The position numbers and the translations under genes were made by a program. From Salinisphaera sp. G21_0 (GTDB lineage Bacteria; Pseudomonadota; Gammaproteobacteria; Pseudomonadales; Endozoicomonadaceae): a stretch of 64,000 nt of DNA. Shown piece by piece: positions 46,918-55,534 of this stretch. How positions within the stretch are numbered: the first letter of the stretch is position 1; every line of letters starts with the position of its first letter. The stretch lies in NCBI RefSeq assembly GCF_017744115.1, contig NZ_JAGHQW010000008.1, positions 1 to 64,000 on the forward strand, read 5' to 3'. The notes beneath the pieces were generated by a model. The model was not told the origin of the DNA, did no database searches, and worked only from the letters and a program-made list of their open reading frames with translations.

Positions 46918-47682
46918 ATGAGTTCTTCCACCGTTTTGATCACCGGGGCAACCTCTGGTTTTGGCCTCGCCAGTGCCCGGTTATTTGCTCAACATGGCCA
47001 CTCCCTGATAATCACTGGTCGCCGTTCAGAACGTCTGCTGGCACTGGCGGAAGAGTTGACACCTGAAGTACCGGTTCACAGTGTCACTTTGGACGTTCGC
47101 GATGCCCGGGCAGTATCAGAAATGGTGGATTCACTACCTGATGAATTTCGCAATATTGAGGTTCTGGTCAATAATGCCGGACTTGCGCTGGGTGCTGGTC
47201 CTGCATGGGAAGCCAGCCTGGAAGACTGGCACACCATGATTGATACCAACGTGACCGGTCTGGTGAATGTCACCCATAAGTTGCTGCCCATTTTACGTGA
47301 GCAACCCAAAGCTACCATTATTAACCTGGCGTCGGTGGCCGCTAACTGGGCTTATCCGGGCAGCCATGTCTATGGGGGGAGTAAGGCTTTCGTCGCCCAG
47401 TTTTCCCGTAACCTCCGCTGTGACCTGGCTGGCAGCGGCGTACGTGTGACCAGTCTTGAGCCAGGCATGTGTGAAACCGAGTTTTCACTGGTTCGTTTTA
47501 AAGGAGATAAGGCGAAAAGTGACAGTATTTATCAAGGAGTTAACCCACTTCGTCCGGAAGACATTGCGGATATCATTTTCTGGATTGCTCGACAGCCAGC
47601 GCATATCAATATCAACAGTCTGGAAGTGATGCCAACTTCTCAAGCGTGGGATAACTTCAAGGTGGTCCGAAAAATGGACTGA
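46918..47682 (+). CDS. Short-chain dehydrogenase/reductase (YdfG-like)
   Basis: About 254 residues from the ATG at 46918; an ATG at 46903 is also possible. The cofactor motif TGATSGFGLASA, NNAGLALG, the catalytic Ser in NLASVAANWAYPG, the Tyr-x-x-x-Lys in YGGSKAF, and the substrate segment PGMCETEFSLVRFKGD are present. It is close to the YdfG family, which reduces 3-hydroxy acids and malonic semialdehyde with NADP. It is monocistronic: two palindromes precede it, and an inverted repeat that includes its last codons follows. Confidence 0.9.
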   Translation: MSSSTVLITGATSGFGLASARLFAQHGHSLIITGRRSERLLALAEELTPEVPVHSVTLDVRDARAVSEMVDSLPDEFRNIEVLVNNAGLALGAGPAWEASLEDWHTMIDTNVTGLVNVTHKLLPILREQPKATIINLASVAANWAYPGSHVYGGSKAFVAQFSRNLRCDLAGSGVRVTSLEPGMCETEFSLVRFKGDKAKSDSIYQGVNPLRPEDIADIIFWIARQPAHININSLEVMPTSQAWDNFKVVRKMD

Positions 47683-47696
47683 TGGGAAGTTATCCC
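47648..47696. terminator. Long hairpin at the end of the SDR gene
   Basis: The arms gggataactt (inside the last codons) and aagttatccc are exact complements, with a smaller gtcc/ggac stem inside. It ends 5 bp before the stop codon of the convergent gene and could serve both strands, although no T-run follows. Confidence 0.6.
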
Positions 47697-47701
47697 GGGG
47701 A

Positions 47702-48619
47702 TTAGCTGGTTGTGTTACCTTTGATGTTCTGGGGAAACAGGGTTTTTGCCATACTCTCTATTATTTTTTTGCGTTTCATTCGGCTTTCCCTGTTGCTGTT
47801 CCTTTGGCGTTCACGGTATTCGGGATCTTTGCGAAGCTCCCTTTGACGATCTCTTTGACGTTTCCTTATGCGCTCTGCGTAATCGGGATCATTATGGTAG
47901 CGCTCCTTCTGGCGCTTCCTTTGGCGCTCTGCATACTCGGGATAAGTTTGGTAGTAATTAATTCTGCACCCATCCTTGCGCTTTGCGTAAATAGGCTCCT
48001 GGCGAGGAACCCTTTGGTGATCAATGATTGAAGAGCTACCATCCGTAATTTCTTCTCTCTGAGTCGACTGGTTATTACTTGTAGGCTGATTCAGGTTTAG
48101 CGGGTTAACTACAGCAACTGGTCCTGAATCTTGTGGATTAAAGAATACGACAGGAGGATGAGTTAACCAGTAATCTGGATTGTAATGGTGCGCTGTTGTT
48201 CGTTTCTTGATCTCTGACTCACTTTTCGGGACTGACGGCTGAGTAAAGCAGATGTCTGTTATTGGTGGCAGGGCACCATTATCGGGTTGATTGCTATATT
48301 CCCGGGGTACATATTTCTCATGAGCTGGTGGTGGTATCTCATACATATCAATTCCGGAAGAGCCTGCTGGATTAGCTGATGCCACAGGTGCAATCTCATA
48401 TTCCTTTAATAGACCGGAAAAGCCAGCGCCATAATGATGTATGGCTGATTGATTATGATAAACAGAAAAAGGATCATCCATCCTCTGAACAGACATACCC
48501 TGGAACGCGGGTTGTTGTCTGCTATCGTAAAACTGAAAATTCTGTTCTAAACCTAATGATCCGTTATAAAGATCAAAAAAAGCAGGATTGAATGAAGATG
48601 ACTTATTTTGGAAATTCAT
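47702..48619 (-). CDS. Arg-rich repeat protein of unknown function
   Basis: 305 residues. The first 200 are Pro/Asn/Gln/Tyr-rich and look disordered, without a signal peptide or membrane helix. The C-terminal third has three imperfect repeats of about 18-21 residues, each beginning PEY or PDY followed by alternating Arg/Lys and Gln/Glu (YAERQRKRQKERYHND, PDYAERIRKRQRDRQRELRK, PEYRERQRNSNRESRMKRKK). They resemble the eukaryotic STPR type of DNA-binding repeat and contain clusters that could act as nuclear signals; this is inference. It lies in the accessory region next to a LysM lipoprotein and is AT-rich. A secreted host-nucleus-targeted protein is one possibility. Confidence 0.7.
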   Translation of the reverse strand: MNFQNKSSSFNPAFFDLYNGSLGLEQNFQFYDSRQQPAFQGMSVQRMDDPFSVYHNQSAIHHYGAGFSGLLKEYEIAPVASANPAGSSGIDMYEIPPPAHEKYVPREYSNQPDNGALPPITDICFTQPSVPKSESEIKKRTTAHHYNPDYWLTHPPVVFFNPQDSGPVAVVNPLNLNQPTSNNQSTQREEITDGSSSIIDHQRVPRQEPIYAKRKDGCRINYYQTYPEYAERQRKRQKERYHNDPDYAERIRKRQRDRQRELRKDPEYRERQRNSNRESRMKRKKIIESMAKTLFPQNIKGNTTS

Positions 48620-48813
48620 TGAATTATTGAATTATTGAATTGCTGAATTATTTCTTAAGACATCTGCTTCTTGTAAAAGTTCTTATCAAACACAGTTTAT
48701 TTAATATTTGCGTTAACCAGGCATATAAATTGGCTATGACTATGAGCAGTTGTGATGTAAAACGCATTCAAAATGCAGCCTCGCACGAATGTGGAGGCTG
48801 GTGGAAGTGGCAG

Positions 48814-48845
48814 AGAGGTCATTGATGGTAACGTCAATGACCTCT
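48814..48845 (-). terminator. Hairpin after the LysM lipoprotein gene
   Basis: The arms agaggtcattga and tcaatgacctct pair exactly over 12 bp around an 8-base loop, about 28 bp beyond the stop of the minus-strand gene. A pronounced T-run is absent on the minus strand. Confidence 0.6.
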
Positions 48846-48873
48846 TTCAGAGTATGAGGCAGCCCTTGTCTGT

Positions 48874-49488
48874 TTAGTAATTGATAACTGGCAAGTATAT
48901 TGTGAATCCGGCAAAAATTTTATCCGGATCTTTTATCAAACGGGTGTTGTTCTTCCAGATGGCTTTCCAGTGACGGCTTGAACCGTATGTATTTCTGGCA
49001 ATAGAGGCTAACGTATCCCCACGCTTTATAAGGTATGGATCCCCTTTTTTGCTTTGAACGAATTTATCCGCTGGTTCTGGAAAAGTTAAGGTTACTCCCT
49101 TTTTTATTACATTTTCAGAATCAATTTTTTCGGAATTTGCATTCTTAATGACTATCCATTGTTCATAATCGCCGTATATCTCAAATGCAATTTTCATCAG
49201 AGTGTCATTTTGGTTGACGGTGTAATAGCCAAGACTATAAGAAAGGTCGTTTATATCTGAACCTGATGTGGCAAAATTCGATAGTTTATAGAGCTTGGAT
49301 TTTGCATCATTTTCTGTATAGGTGTCTGAAAATGAATAATTTTCTTTTATTTTTGTGGTCTTTGCCTGGCTGGGGTTTTCAGAAAGTGGTGATGACTCTT
49401 TGTCTCTGTTAATCGTGCCTTCTCTTTGCTTTGAATCAGAGCAGGCAGCCAAGCCAACTGCCAGACCGATGATCAATAAGCTTTTCAT
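48874..49488 (-). CDS. Lipoprotein with two LysM domains
   Basis: 204 residues. The signal MKSLLIIGLAVGLAACSDS has a lipobox (LAAC) with Cys at residue 16, so the protein is lipid-anchored. Residues about 85-133 (GYYTVNQNDTLMKIAFEIYG) and about 150-200 (YLIKRGDTLASIARNTYG) are LysM domains, which bind peptidoglycan or chitin-like glycans. The linker between lipid anchor and domains is Ser/Lys-rich. The nearest genes are accessory. A role in cell envelope or host glycan binding is possible. A hairpin follows the gene. Confidence 0.88.
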   Translation of the reverse strand: MKSLLIIGLAVGLAACSDSKQREGTINRDKESSPLSENPSQAKTTKIKENYSFSDTYTENDAKSKLYKLSNFATSGSDINDLSYSLGYYTVNQNDTLMKIAFEIYGDYEQWIVIKNANSEKIDSENVIKKGVTLTFPEPADKFVQSKKGDPYLIKRGDTLASIARNTYGSSRHWKAIWKNNTRLIKDPDKIFAGFTIYLPVINY

Positions 49489-49933
49489 ATATACACCTGG
49501 ATAAAATATTTTTGAATGAAGTGATCTTATTGTTGGTGAGGAAAATGAATAAATAAAGGTTGTTTGGTTTATTTGACTGGTCAGGTATTAACTATGACTT
49601 AACAATTACGTCAGGTATGCTTTATTGACAGTCATCTCTGTTACTGGTCTGGAGTTACTTAATCCAATTGCCTCATTTTCAATTCATTGAGCAAGGTTAG
49701 AGCCGGGTCATCCGGTACCCTCAGCAGCTCTTTCCTGATGACCATCAAACCCCCGGATCGCGTCGGAAAACGTAATTAGTACATTTTACATCTATTTGTG
49801 CGGCCTCCACGTAGAGGTGGGTTGCAACTTTGCAAATTTTTCCGCAATCTGCTTGCCAGATGAAAATGGTATAAAAAAACGTGGCATTCACGTTTCGTTG
49901 AGAGGGCCGGATGATAAGTAACGAGGAATACCC
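49489..49933. other. Spacer between the LysM gene and the flavoprotein gene
   Basis: 445 bp with no complete gene. A short minus-strand coding-like stretch lies at 49659-49745. The left part should carry the LysM gene promoter and the right part the promoter of the flavoprotein gene. Confidence 0.5.
49659..49745 (-). pseudogene. Possible remnant: 28-codon coding-like frame
   Basis: From the ATG at 49743-49745 to the TAA at 49659-49661 the minus strand reads MVIRKELLRVPDDP, ending NELKMRQLD. The charge pattern resembles a helical protein end. The frame extends back only to a stop just upstream (about 10 more codons). It could be a gene end left by deletion, a short peptide or chance. Confidence 0.25.
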
Positions 49934-50911
49934 ATGAAAGTTGCACTGATTGGAGCCGGACTTTCCGGGATAAAGGCCGCAAGTCTGTTGGCGGAATTGG
50001 GGCATGAAGTGACTGTCTTTGAGAAAAGTCGCGGATTAGGTGGGCGGTTAGCCAATCGACGGGAAGCATGGGGTAAGCTGGATATTGGTGCCCAGTACTT
50101 TACCGCCAGGGATCCGGGGTTTCAGAAACAGGTAGAGCTCTGGCTGCAAGCGTCTGCTGTACAGGTCTGGGATTTTTCACCCTATTGTGTTGAACAGGGA
50201 ACATTAACACCGTCACCGGATGAAACGGTGCGCTATATTGGTTCCCCGTTAATGAATCAGCTGGTTTATTGTTTGAGCAGCAACATTGCCGTTAACTTCC
50301 GATGTCACATCTCGAAGGTGGAAAAGAGCCGGGAAGGGTGGCGGCTGTTGTCTGACAATGGTGCGCTTTTTTCCGGCTTCGATTGGTTGATTGTCAGTAG
50401 TCCTGCAGAGCAAAGCCGTACCCTGCTTGATAGCTGTTCTGATGTGATGGCTCTTGTACCTGAGGCCGTCCATCAACCCTGCTGGGCAGCAGGCCTTGCT
50501 ACCCAGGGGAAAATTCCAGAAGATGTGCAGGGTATCTTTGGTGATAAAACGGTCCGCTGGGCTTCGCGGTTATCCAGCCGACCCGGTTTTATTAAAGCGC
50601 CGGATGTTGACGATGTGTGGATGTTGCATTTCTCGCCAGAGTGGTCTGAACAACAGGGTAAGGAAACGGCAGTGGACATTGGTCAGACAGGTTTGAACTG
50701 GCTGCAGACAATAATGGCTACCGGGCTTGAGAAAACTGCGGAATATCGACATTACTGGCGCTATGCCAATATTAAGCCAGTAACCTTTGAGCAACCTTAT
50801 CTTCTGGATGAACGTCAGCGGCTTGCGGTCATTGGTGCCTGGTGTGCGGGTGGCAGGGTTGAGGGGGCCTGGTTATCAGCGCAGAAGTGTATACAGGATC
50901 TGTCGGGTTAA
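49934..50911 (+). CDS. Renalase-like FAD-dependent oxidoreductase
   Basis: 325 residues. The FAD-binding motif VALIGAGLSGIKAASLLAEL starts at residue 3, then EKSRGLGGRLANRR, the family segment DIGAQYFTARDP, and C-terminal AVIGAWCAGGRVEGAWLSA, which binds the flavin. The family oxidises dihydronicotinamide isomers or amines; the bacterial substrate here is unknown. A ribosome site (acgaggaat) precedes the ATG by 6 bp. It is on the plus strand, beside remnants of a kinase and PpiC, and probably monocistronic. Confidence 0.85.
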   Translation: MKVALIGAGLSGIKAASLLAELGHEVTVFEKSRGLGGRLANRREAWGKLDIGAQYFTARDPGFQKQVELWLQASAVQVWDFSPYCVEQGTLTPSPDETVRYIGSPLMNQLVYCLSSNIAVNFRCHISKVEKSREGWRLLSDNGALFSGFDWLIVSSPAEQSRTLLDSCSDVMALVPEAVHQPCWAAGLATQGKIPEDVQGIFGDKTVRWASRLSSRPGFIKAPDVDDVWMLHFSPEWSEQQGKETAVDIGQTGLNWLQTIMATGLEKTAEYRHYWRYANIKPVTFEQPYLLDERQRLAVIGAWCAGGRVEGAWLSAQKCIQDLSG

Positions 50912-50924
50912 TGATGAACAGATC

Positions 50925-51110
50925 TCACCATGATCGTTGATCGCCCCCGCCTTCTGCGAGGTCCTGATAAATCTCTGTCACGGTATCTACGATCTGAGCC
51001 AGATCTATCCGGGTAAAACGGCTTCTGCGCGCGCCAGACTCGATCTGAGTGATTCGCAGCAATTCATCAAAAATGGAGGTCAGTCGTTGTGAGTCCTCAA
51101 GGGCATGATC
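50925..51110 (-). pseudogene. Remnant of a sensor histidine kinase (dimerisation region)
   Basis: The minus strand reads DHALEDSQRLTSIFDELLRI then TQIESGARRSRFTRIDLAQI, ending DQRSW. This is the helix pair after the phospho-His in HisKA domains (ALEDSQRLTxxxDELLxLxxIE). The His itself, the sensor and the ATP domain are missing. The coding sense ends exactly where a PpiC-like fragment begins on the other strand. This suggests deletion and fusion of two formerly separate genes. Confidence 0.7.
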
Positions 51111-51359
51111 AAGATGGCTGAAAAAATCTTTAGCCTTGCTGGAGTGAAACAGCTTAAGAAAGGTGCCAAATTCGATGTCCTGGCAAAGAGGCATTCCACC
51201 TGCCCTTCTGGTAAAAAAGGCAGACACCTGGGAGAGTTCAGGAAAGGGCAGATGGTGCCAGCCTTTGATAAGGTGTGTTTTACCGGCGAGTTACTGACAC
51301 ACCATCTGGTGAAAACCAAATTCGGCTGGCATGTGGACAAGGTGCTTTACCGAACCTGA
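51105..51359 (+). pseudogene. Truncated PpiC-type peptidyl-prolyl isomerase
   Basis: 84 codons. Residues 20-84 match parvulin PpiC closely: KFDVLAKRHSTCPSGKKG, LGEFRKGQMVPAFDKVCF, KTKFGWHVDKVLYRT. The usual N-terminus with HILV, part of the active centre, is missing. The GGDLGEF turn reads GRHLGEF. The first 15 residues (MIKMAEKIFSLAGVKQ) are only loosely similar. It may be a pseudogene or a short divergent form. It overlaps the kinase remnant by 6 bp on the opposite strand and converges on tssM. Confidence 0.7.
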
Positions 51360-51366
51360 GTAAAGT

Positions 51367-54300
51367 TCAAACGCCAAAAACAGCTTTAGGTATGGTAATA
51401 CGCTTAAAACTGGAGAGCAGGGCTTCAAGATTTTTGTTGGAAGCAGATTGAAGCTCTATTGAAGATTCATAATTATCCTGTTTATGATGCAGGATAATCG
51501 TGTCACCATTTTTCTCCCCGGCAGATTCCCGAATGAACCTGAGCCATGCCCACGGACCAGAGTAGGTTTTGGCAGCCTGCTGTTGAGCCACATCATGGAA
51601 TGATGAACTCAGTATTCGGTCATCGTCATTCATTCGATAAATACTTTTCTGCCATAACGATGGGCCGTGATTGTAAATTATTTTTTTGTACCCGTCGTCC
51701 AACTGGTAATGGGTTGAATCTGAACTTAAGGAGAATACCCGAATATTTATTGAATTATCAGCCATGGTTCCGGTGTCATTGAAAAAGAAGCGTTTAATCA
51801 CCCGGGCATGGTTAAAGAATACCTGTAGTTCAGGGCTAAGGCGGAAATCCTGATGCTCCAGGAGTTGAAGCCGATTGGCGTTGACTTGAAAAGGCTTTAA
51901 GTAAGACGAATAAAAATTATCTATCCAGCCTCCCGGACCGAAAGCCGCTTGAAATGCATCAGGCTCTATTTGCAGTGAGCCATTGCCATAAACCGGGAAC
52001 CGGCCGGCAATGGTCTGGTGCCATGGAGACACTAACTCAGTTAACCACTGATTCTCTATATATTGTTTAGCCAGCCGGAAATAGACACTGCCCCATTGCG
52101 AAACCAGCTGTTTGATCCATTGCCGGACGGCCACCGGCTGCCCTTCAGCCAGCAAAGTAAGAGCCAGCACCGGGTGATGCCCATTAAGCAGCTGACGAAC
52201 CTGTTTGAAAGCAATCACGGTGGGGTTATCAGCACTGCGAAGGTGGATCAGGTTTTCAAGAATTTCTTCCAGATGTTTGTGCAGATTGCGGAAAAATTCC
52301 CCGTTACTGTTTTCGTCAACCAGGCGGTGATAATCCGTAAATGCCAGTGACAGCAGTTGATTATGACCGGCGGAGCCACCGAGTTGGTTATAGGTCAGCA
52401 GAGTATTCTTTCCTTCACTGCTAAAACCATCTTCGCTACCGGGGTCATTGGTTTCTGCCGCTGTCTGGAACCTGGTGTGCTCTTTAACGGCACCCAGAAC
52501 ATCGGTTAATGGGGAAACACCCAGCAGCGCCAGTAAAGAGACGATGTCGGTAAGCTCGTTTATGGTCGACGATCGGCGTATATGTATGCAGTTCAACAAC
52601 TGATGCCAGTGAGTAATATATTCCTGGGCAAAAAGCTTTCTGACTGAGTCCAGGGTGTTCACTGCCAATGCTGTGGAGACATGGGCAGATTCTCCCTGTA
52701 TTTTCAGGGTATCCTGAATGCTGTTGATGACCAGTGGTGCATCATGGTGTAGCTGTTTATTGTTCCAGCTGTTGGAGGTGAACAGTAACGGGTGGTATTT
52801 GTTGCAGGAGGAGGAATTACTCACTTCAAAAACATGACTGAAATGAGGTCCCATCAGGTTGGCAATAGCAATGGACTGTTTGAAATCAGGCATTACCTTC
52901 AGGCGATTGTAGATCAAAATGCTGGCTGTCATGCCTTGTAGCTGTTTTTGTGCTTTCTGTATTAATGCAGAGTCCGGCTGGTAATGGATATAATCTGGCA
53001 AGGTCAGGTAATCTGTCAGACGTTGCTCAAGTTGTTCAGAAAACGGCTGGTTTAAGCCCGCCGGTTGTGCCAGAAGAGACAGGGTGTGGTTGATTAATTC
53101 ATGGGTTACCAGTTGGGATGAGTCAAATAGCATCATATAAAGCCGCAGACTTTCAAAAACCGGCACCGTGTTTCTTTTTTGATTCTGCAACTCCAGTGAT
53201 TTGGCTAAAGCGGTAATCAGGTAAGGCGACAGTCTCAACTTTAACTGTTGATAGTAATAGCTTTTGAGCATTTCCTGTAACGGTTGGAGACTTCGACGAC
53301 TGGCCACTAACATCCGGGGTGTTTGCTCGAACTCCGTCAATAAGTCTGCGAGAGAATTAAGCTTTGCCAGCGTGTCAGGCAATGAGCTGATACGGCCCTG
53401 GTCTCGCACCAGCAGATCAGTGTTGGCTTTGTAGGCCAGCAGTACCTGTCTGGTCTGGTTGGTCAGCTCTTTTCCAGCCGTGAAATTGCGATATAACCAC
53501 CAACCGGAAAGACACAGCAACAGGCAACAGAAGCCGTAACCACTGAGGCCGGCAAAGCGATAGAAATAGTGTGCTTTTTTATTCATGCCAGCGCGGTTGG
53601 CAAGGGGGAGCAGAAACTGTTGGAAAATATTCTGCAGGAATGAACTGTGATACTCAGAACTGATAGTGTCGAACTTCTGCCGGTTACCGGAAGAAAACAG
53701 GGAGTGACAATAGGTGGCTGCGCAGTCATAACGGTTGTTGTCGTCGGGATTGCTCGGCGGGCAGATAAAATAGCCGGCAACATCCAGCCTGTTGGTCAGC
53801 AGGGTCTCTGAAGAACGGGCGATAAGCGGCTGAATCTGACTGCCAAATGTTGACAGTTGGAACAGTATTTCCAGACTGTCGTTTGCGTGTTGGGTGTTGT
53901 ATATCAGGCCAATGAAATCTGACTGGCGTAGGTAAAGCTGTTGCAACAGTTTTTGCCAAGAAGAGTTAAACCAGAGTACTATTTTTTCGGTGCTGTCTTC
54001 TGGTCGTATAGCGCCTAACGAACAGGTAAGCTCATCCCTGTGCAAGCTTTTACAAAAGCTGTCATACCCGGGTAACTGGCGAATACCGGAGAGCATGAAC
54101 AGGGTTGGCAGCTTTTGCTGTGCAGCGACAGCCGCCTGATTGCTGTATCTGCAGATACAATCAAGATAGGCCTCCTGCTTTTCAGGGCTCATGGAGAGGG
54201 TAGTCAGTGGTAAATCCAGCAGAATGCCATTAAAAGGCTGTCGTGGTCGTCTGTTCCTGACCATGGCAAGCATGGTGCTCCAGGAGCAGTTGCTTTCTTC

Positions 54301-54726
54301 CAGTTCGTTGAGTTGTTTTACATGGAGCAACAGGCAGTCTTTACCGTGCCAGCCCTCGATGAACTTTTCCCCGGCAATTCGGGGCATGAATAACTCAAGT
54401 CCCATGGTCAGGAAAAACTGATCCAGGGCAGCGTTGTTATCAGAAAATATCAGGAATAATGGGCGATGATAGCGATTAGTACGAGAAATGTGTTTGCTGA
54501 TAAATGCCGATATATAGCTCTGTGTGGCTCGCTCATCCTGTTCTCTGCGCTTCTGGAGCAGGGTAAAACAGAATGCTGTACAAAGGGAAATAATACTGAT
54601 AGCTACCAGGCAGTAAAGTGTGACCTTCCATTTCAGCAACAACGCCAGCAACCCCAACGGGAATAAAGACACCACTCCCACAATTAAGCACGTTAGCTTA
54701 ATTATTCTTATTAAATAAGAGTTCAT
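51367..54726 (-). CDS. tssM: T6SS membrane-complex protein TssM (IcmF) without Walker A
   Basis: 1119 residues. Two N-terminal membrane helices (VVSLFPLGLLALLLKWK, LVAISIISLCTAFCF) and a third near residue 400 (GYGFCCLLLCLSGWWLY) frame a cytoplasmic GTPase-like domain, and a large periplasmic part follows. TssM links TssL and TssJ across the envelope. In many homologues the cytoplasmic domain has a P-loop; here the position reads FSDNNAALDQFF, with no GxxxxGK. The periplasmic TssM domain is recognisable by GPWAWLRFI near residue 1050 and the C-terminal beta domain. Its start overlaps tssL by 29 bp. Confidence 0.93.
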   Translation of the reverse strand: MNSYLIRIIKLTCLIVGVVSLFPLGLLALLLKWKVTLYCLVAISIISLCTAFCFTLLQKRREQDERATQSYISAFISKHISRTNRYHRPLFLIFSDNNAALDQFFLTMGLELFMPRIAGEKFIEGWHGKDCLLLHVKQLNELEESNCSWSTMLAMVRNRRPRQPFNGILLDLPLTTLSMSPEKQEAYLDCICRYSNQAAVAAQQKLPTLFMLSGIRQLPGYDSFCKSLHRDELTCSLGAIRPEDSTEKIVLWFNSSWQKLLQQLYLRQSDFIGLIYNTQHANDSLEILFQLSTFGSQIQPLIARSSETLLTNRLDVAGYFICPPSNPDDNNRYDCAATYCHSLFSSGNRQKFDTISSEYHSSFLQNIFQQFLLPLANRAGMNKKAHYFYRFAGLSGYGFCCLLLCLSGWWLYRNFTAGKELTNQTRQVLLAYKANTDLLVRDQGRISSLPDTLAKLNSLADLLTEFEQTPRMLVASRRSLQPLQEMLKSYYYQQLKLRLSPYLITALAKSLELQNQKRNTVPVFESLRLYMMLFDSSQLVTHELINHTLSLLAQPAGLNQPFSEQLEQRLTDYLTLPDYIHYQPDSALIQKAQKQLQGMTASILIYNRLKVMPDFKQSIAIANLMGPHFSHVFEVSNSSSCNKYHPLLFTSNSWNNKQLHHDAPLVINSIQDTLKIQGESAHVSTALAVNTLDSVRKLFAQEYITHWHQLLNCIHIRRSSTINELTDIVSLLALLGVSPLTDVLGAVKEHTRFQTAAETNDPGSEDGFSSEGKNTLLTYNQLGGSAGHNQLLSLAFTDYHRLVDENSNGEFFRNLHKHLEEILENLIHLRSADNPTVIAFKQVRQLLNGHHPVLALTLLAEGQPVAVRQWIKQLVSQWGSVYFRLAKQYIENQWLTELVSPWHQTIAGRFPVYGNGSLQIEPDAFQAAFGPGGWIDNFYSSYLKPFQVNANRLQLLEHQDFRLSPELQVFFNHARVIKRFFFNDTGTMADNSINIRVFSLSSDSTHYQLDDGYKKIIYNHGPSLWQKSIYRMNDDDRILSSSFHDVAQQQAAKTYSGPWAWLRFIRESAGEKNGDTIILHHKQDNYESSIELQSASNKNLEALLSSFKRITIPKAVFGV

Positions 54727-55522
54727 AAACCTTGTCCGTTGTGGTTAATTGGTAACCGTGAGTCGGTTGATTTGTTACATTTCCGGTATCTTCAAGTGTG
54801 ATGATGGCAATATCTTTTTGCTCATAGATTAAAATGCCACCGATAATAAACAGGAACATCAATGCCCCCAGAAAACACAACAGTGTTCTTCGATAGGGGA
54901 ACGAGCGTAATGGCTGGAATTCCTGTTGATTGTTGTTGGTCTCCAGTTTTATTTTTTGCAATAAACCCTGTTTGATAAACAGATGGTAGAGTTTTACCAG
55001 AAGTGAGTTCAGCTCTTCCTGTCTGCCCTCATTGAAATGGCCGCTAAAGCCGGATTTGAAACAGAGAAATGAGAGAAATAACAGATCCATGTGTTGGTCA
55101 GCCTCTTTGAGGCTCTCATCAATGATCTCGAAGACATATCTACCTGCATCCCTTCTATTGAATAAACGGCTACATAAGGTTTCCTGGAGCCAGAAACCAG
55201 TTCCCCAGGAGGTCGCCATAATGAGCTCATCCAACGTCGCGGCCAGAATCAGAAGGGCTTGTCGGTTATCCGGGTGCTGAACCTCACTCTCGTAGTTTTG
55301 CAGTTGCTGTTGGATATTATGGTAGAAGGCAGAAATACTCTCCGGTGGTTCAAGCCGCTGAATCCCATTGATCAGGGTTAGCAGTGGCAATGCGCCGTCT
55401 ACAAGACGGTTACCGGTATCAACGGGTATCATACCTGTTACAGGGTCAAGCCAATCCCCCGGCGATTGGAGCTGGCCATAAGCTGGACTGTTATTCTCAG
55501 GATTAGCAACCGGATCAGACAT
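54698..55522 (-). CDS. tssL: T6SS membrane protein TssL (DotU)
   Basis: 274 residues. A long cytoplasmic helical domain (core LILAATLDELIMATSWGTGF near residue 90-115, and FLSFLCFKSGFSGHF) is anchored by one C-terminal membrane helix (RTLLCFLGALMFLFIIGGIL). It has only a short periplasmic tail and no OmpA-type peptidoglycan-binding extension. Together with TssM and TssJ it forms the membrane complex that docks the baseplate. The end overlaps the tssM start, and tssK lies 12 bp upstream. Confidence 0.95.
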   Translation of the reverse strand: MSDPVANPENNSPAYGQLQSPGDWLDPVTGMIPVDTGNRLVDGALPLLTLINGIQRLEPPESISAFYHNIQQQLQNYESEVQHPDNRQALLILAATLDELIMATSWGTGFWLQETLCSRLFNRRDAGRYVFEIIDESLKEADQHMDLLFLSFLCFKSGFSGHFNEGRQEELNSLLVKLYHLFIKQGLLQKIKLETNNNQQEFQPLRSFPYRRTLLCFLGALMFLFIIGGILIYEQKDIAIITLEDTGNVTNQPTHGYQLTTTDKVYELLFNKNN

Positions 55523-55534
55523 ATAAGGTTCTTC

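Noticed and set aside
47648..47696. Inverted repeat at the end of the SDR gene as a mobile-element end
   Set aside because: One arm lies in the SDR coding sequence and the other directly after the stop, which suits a transcription hairpin better.
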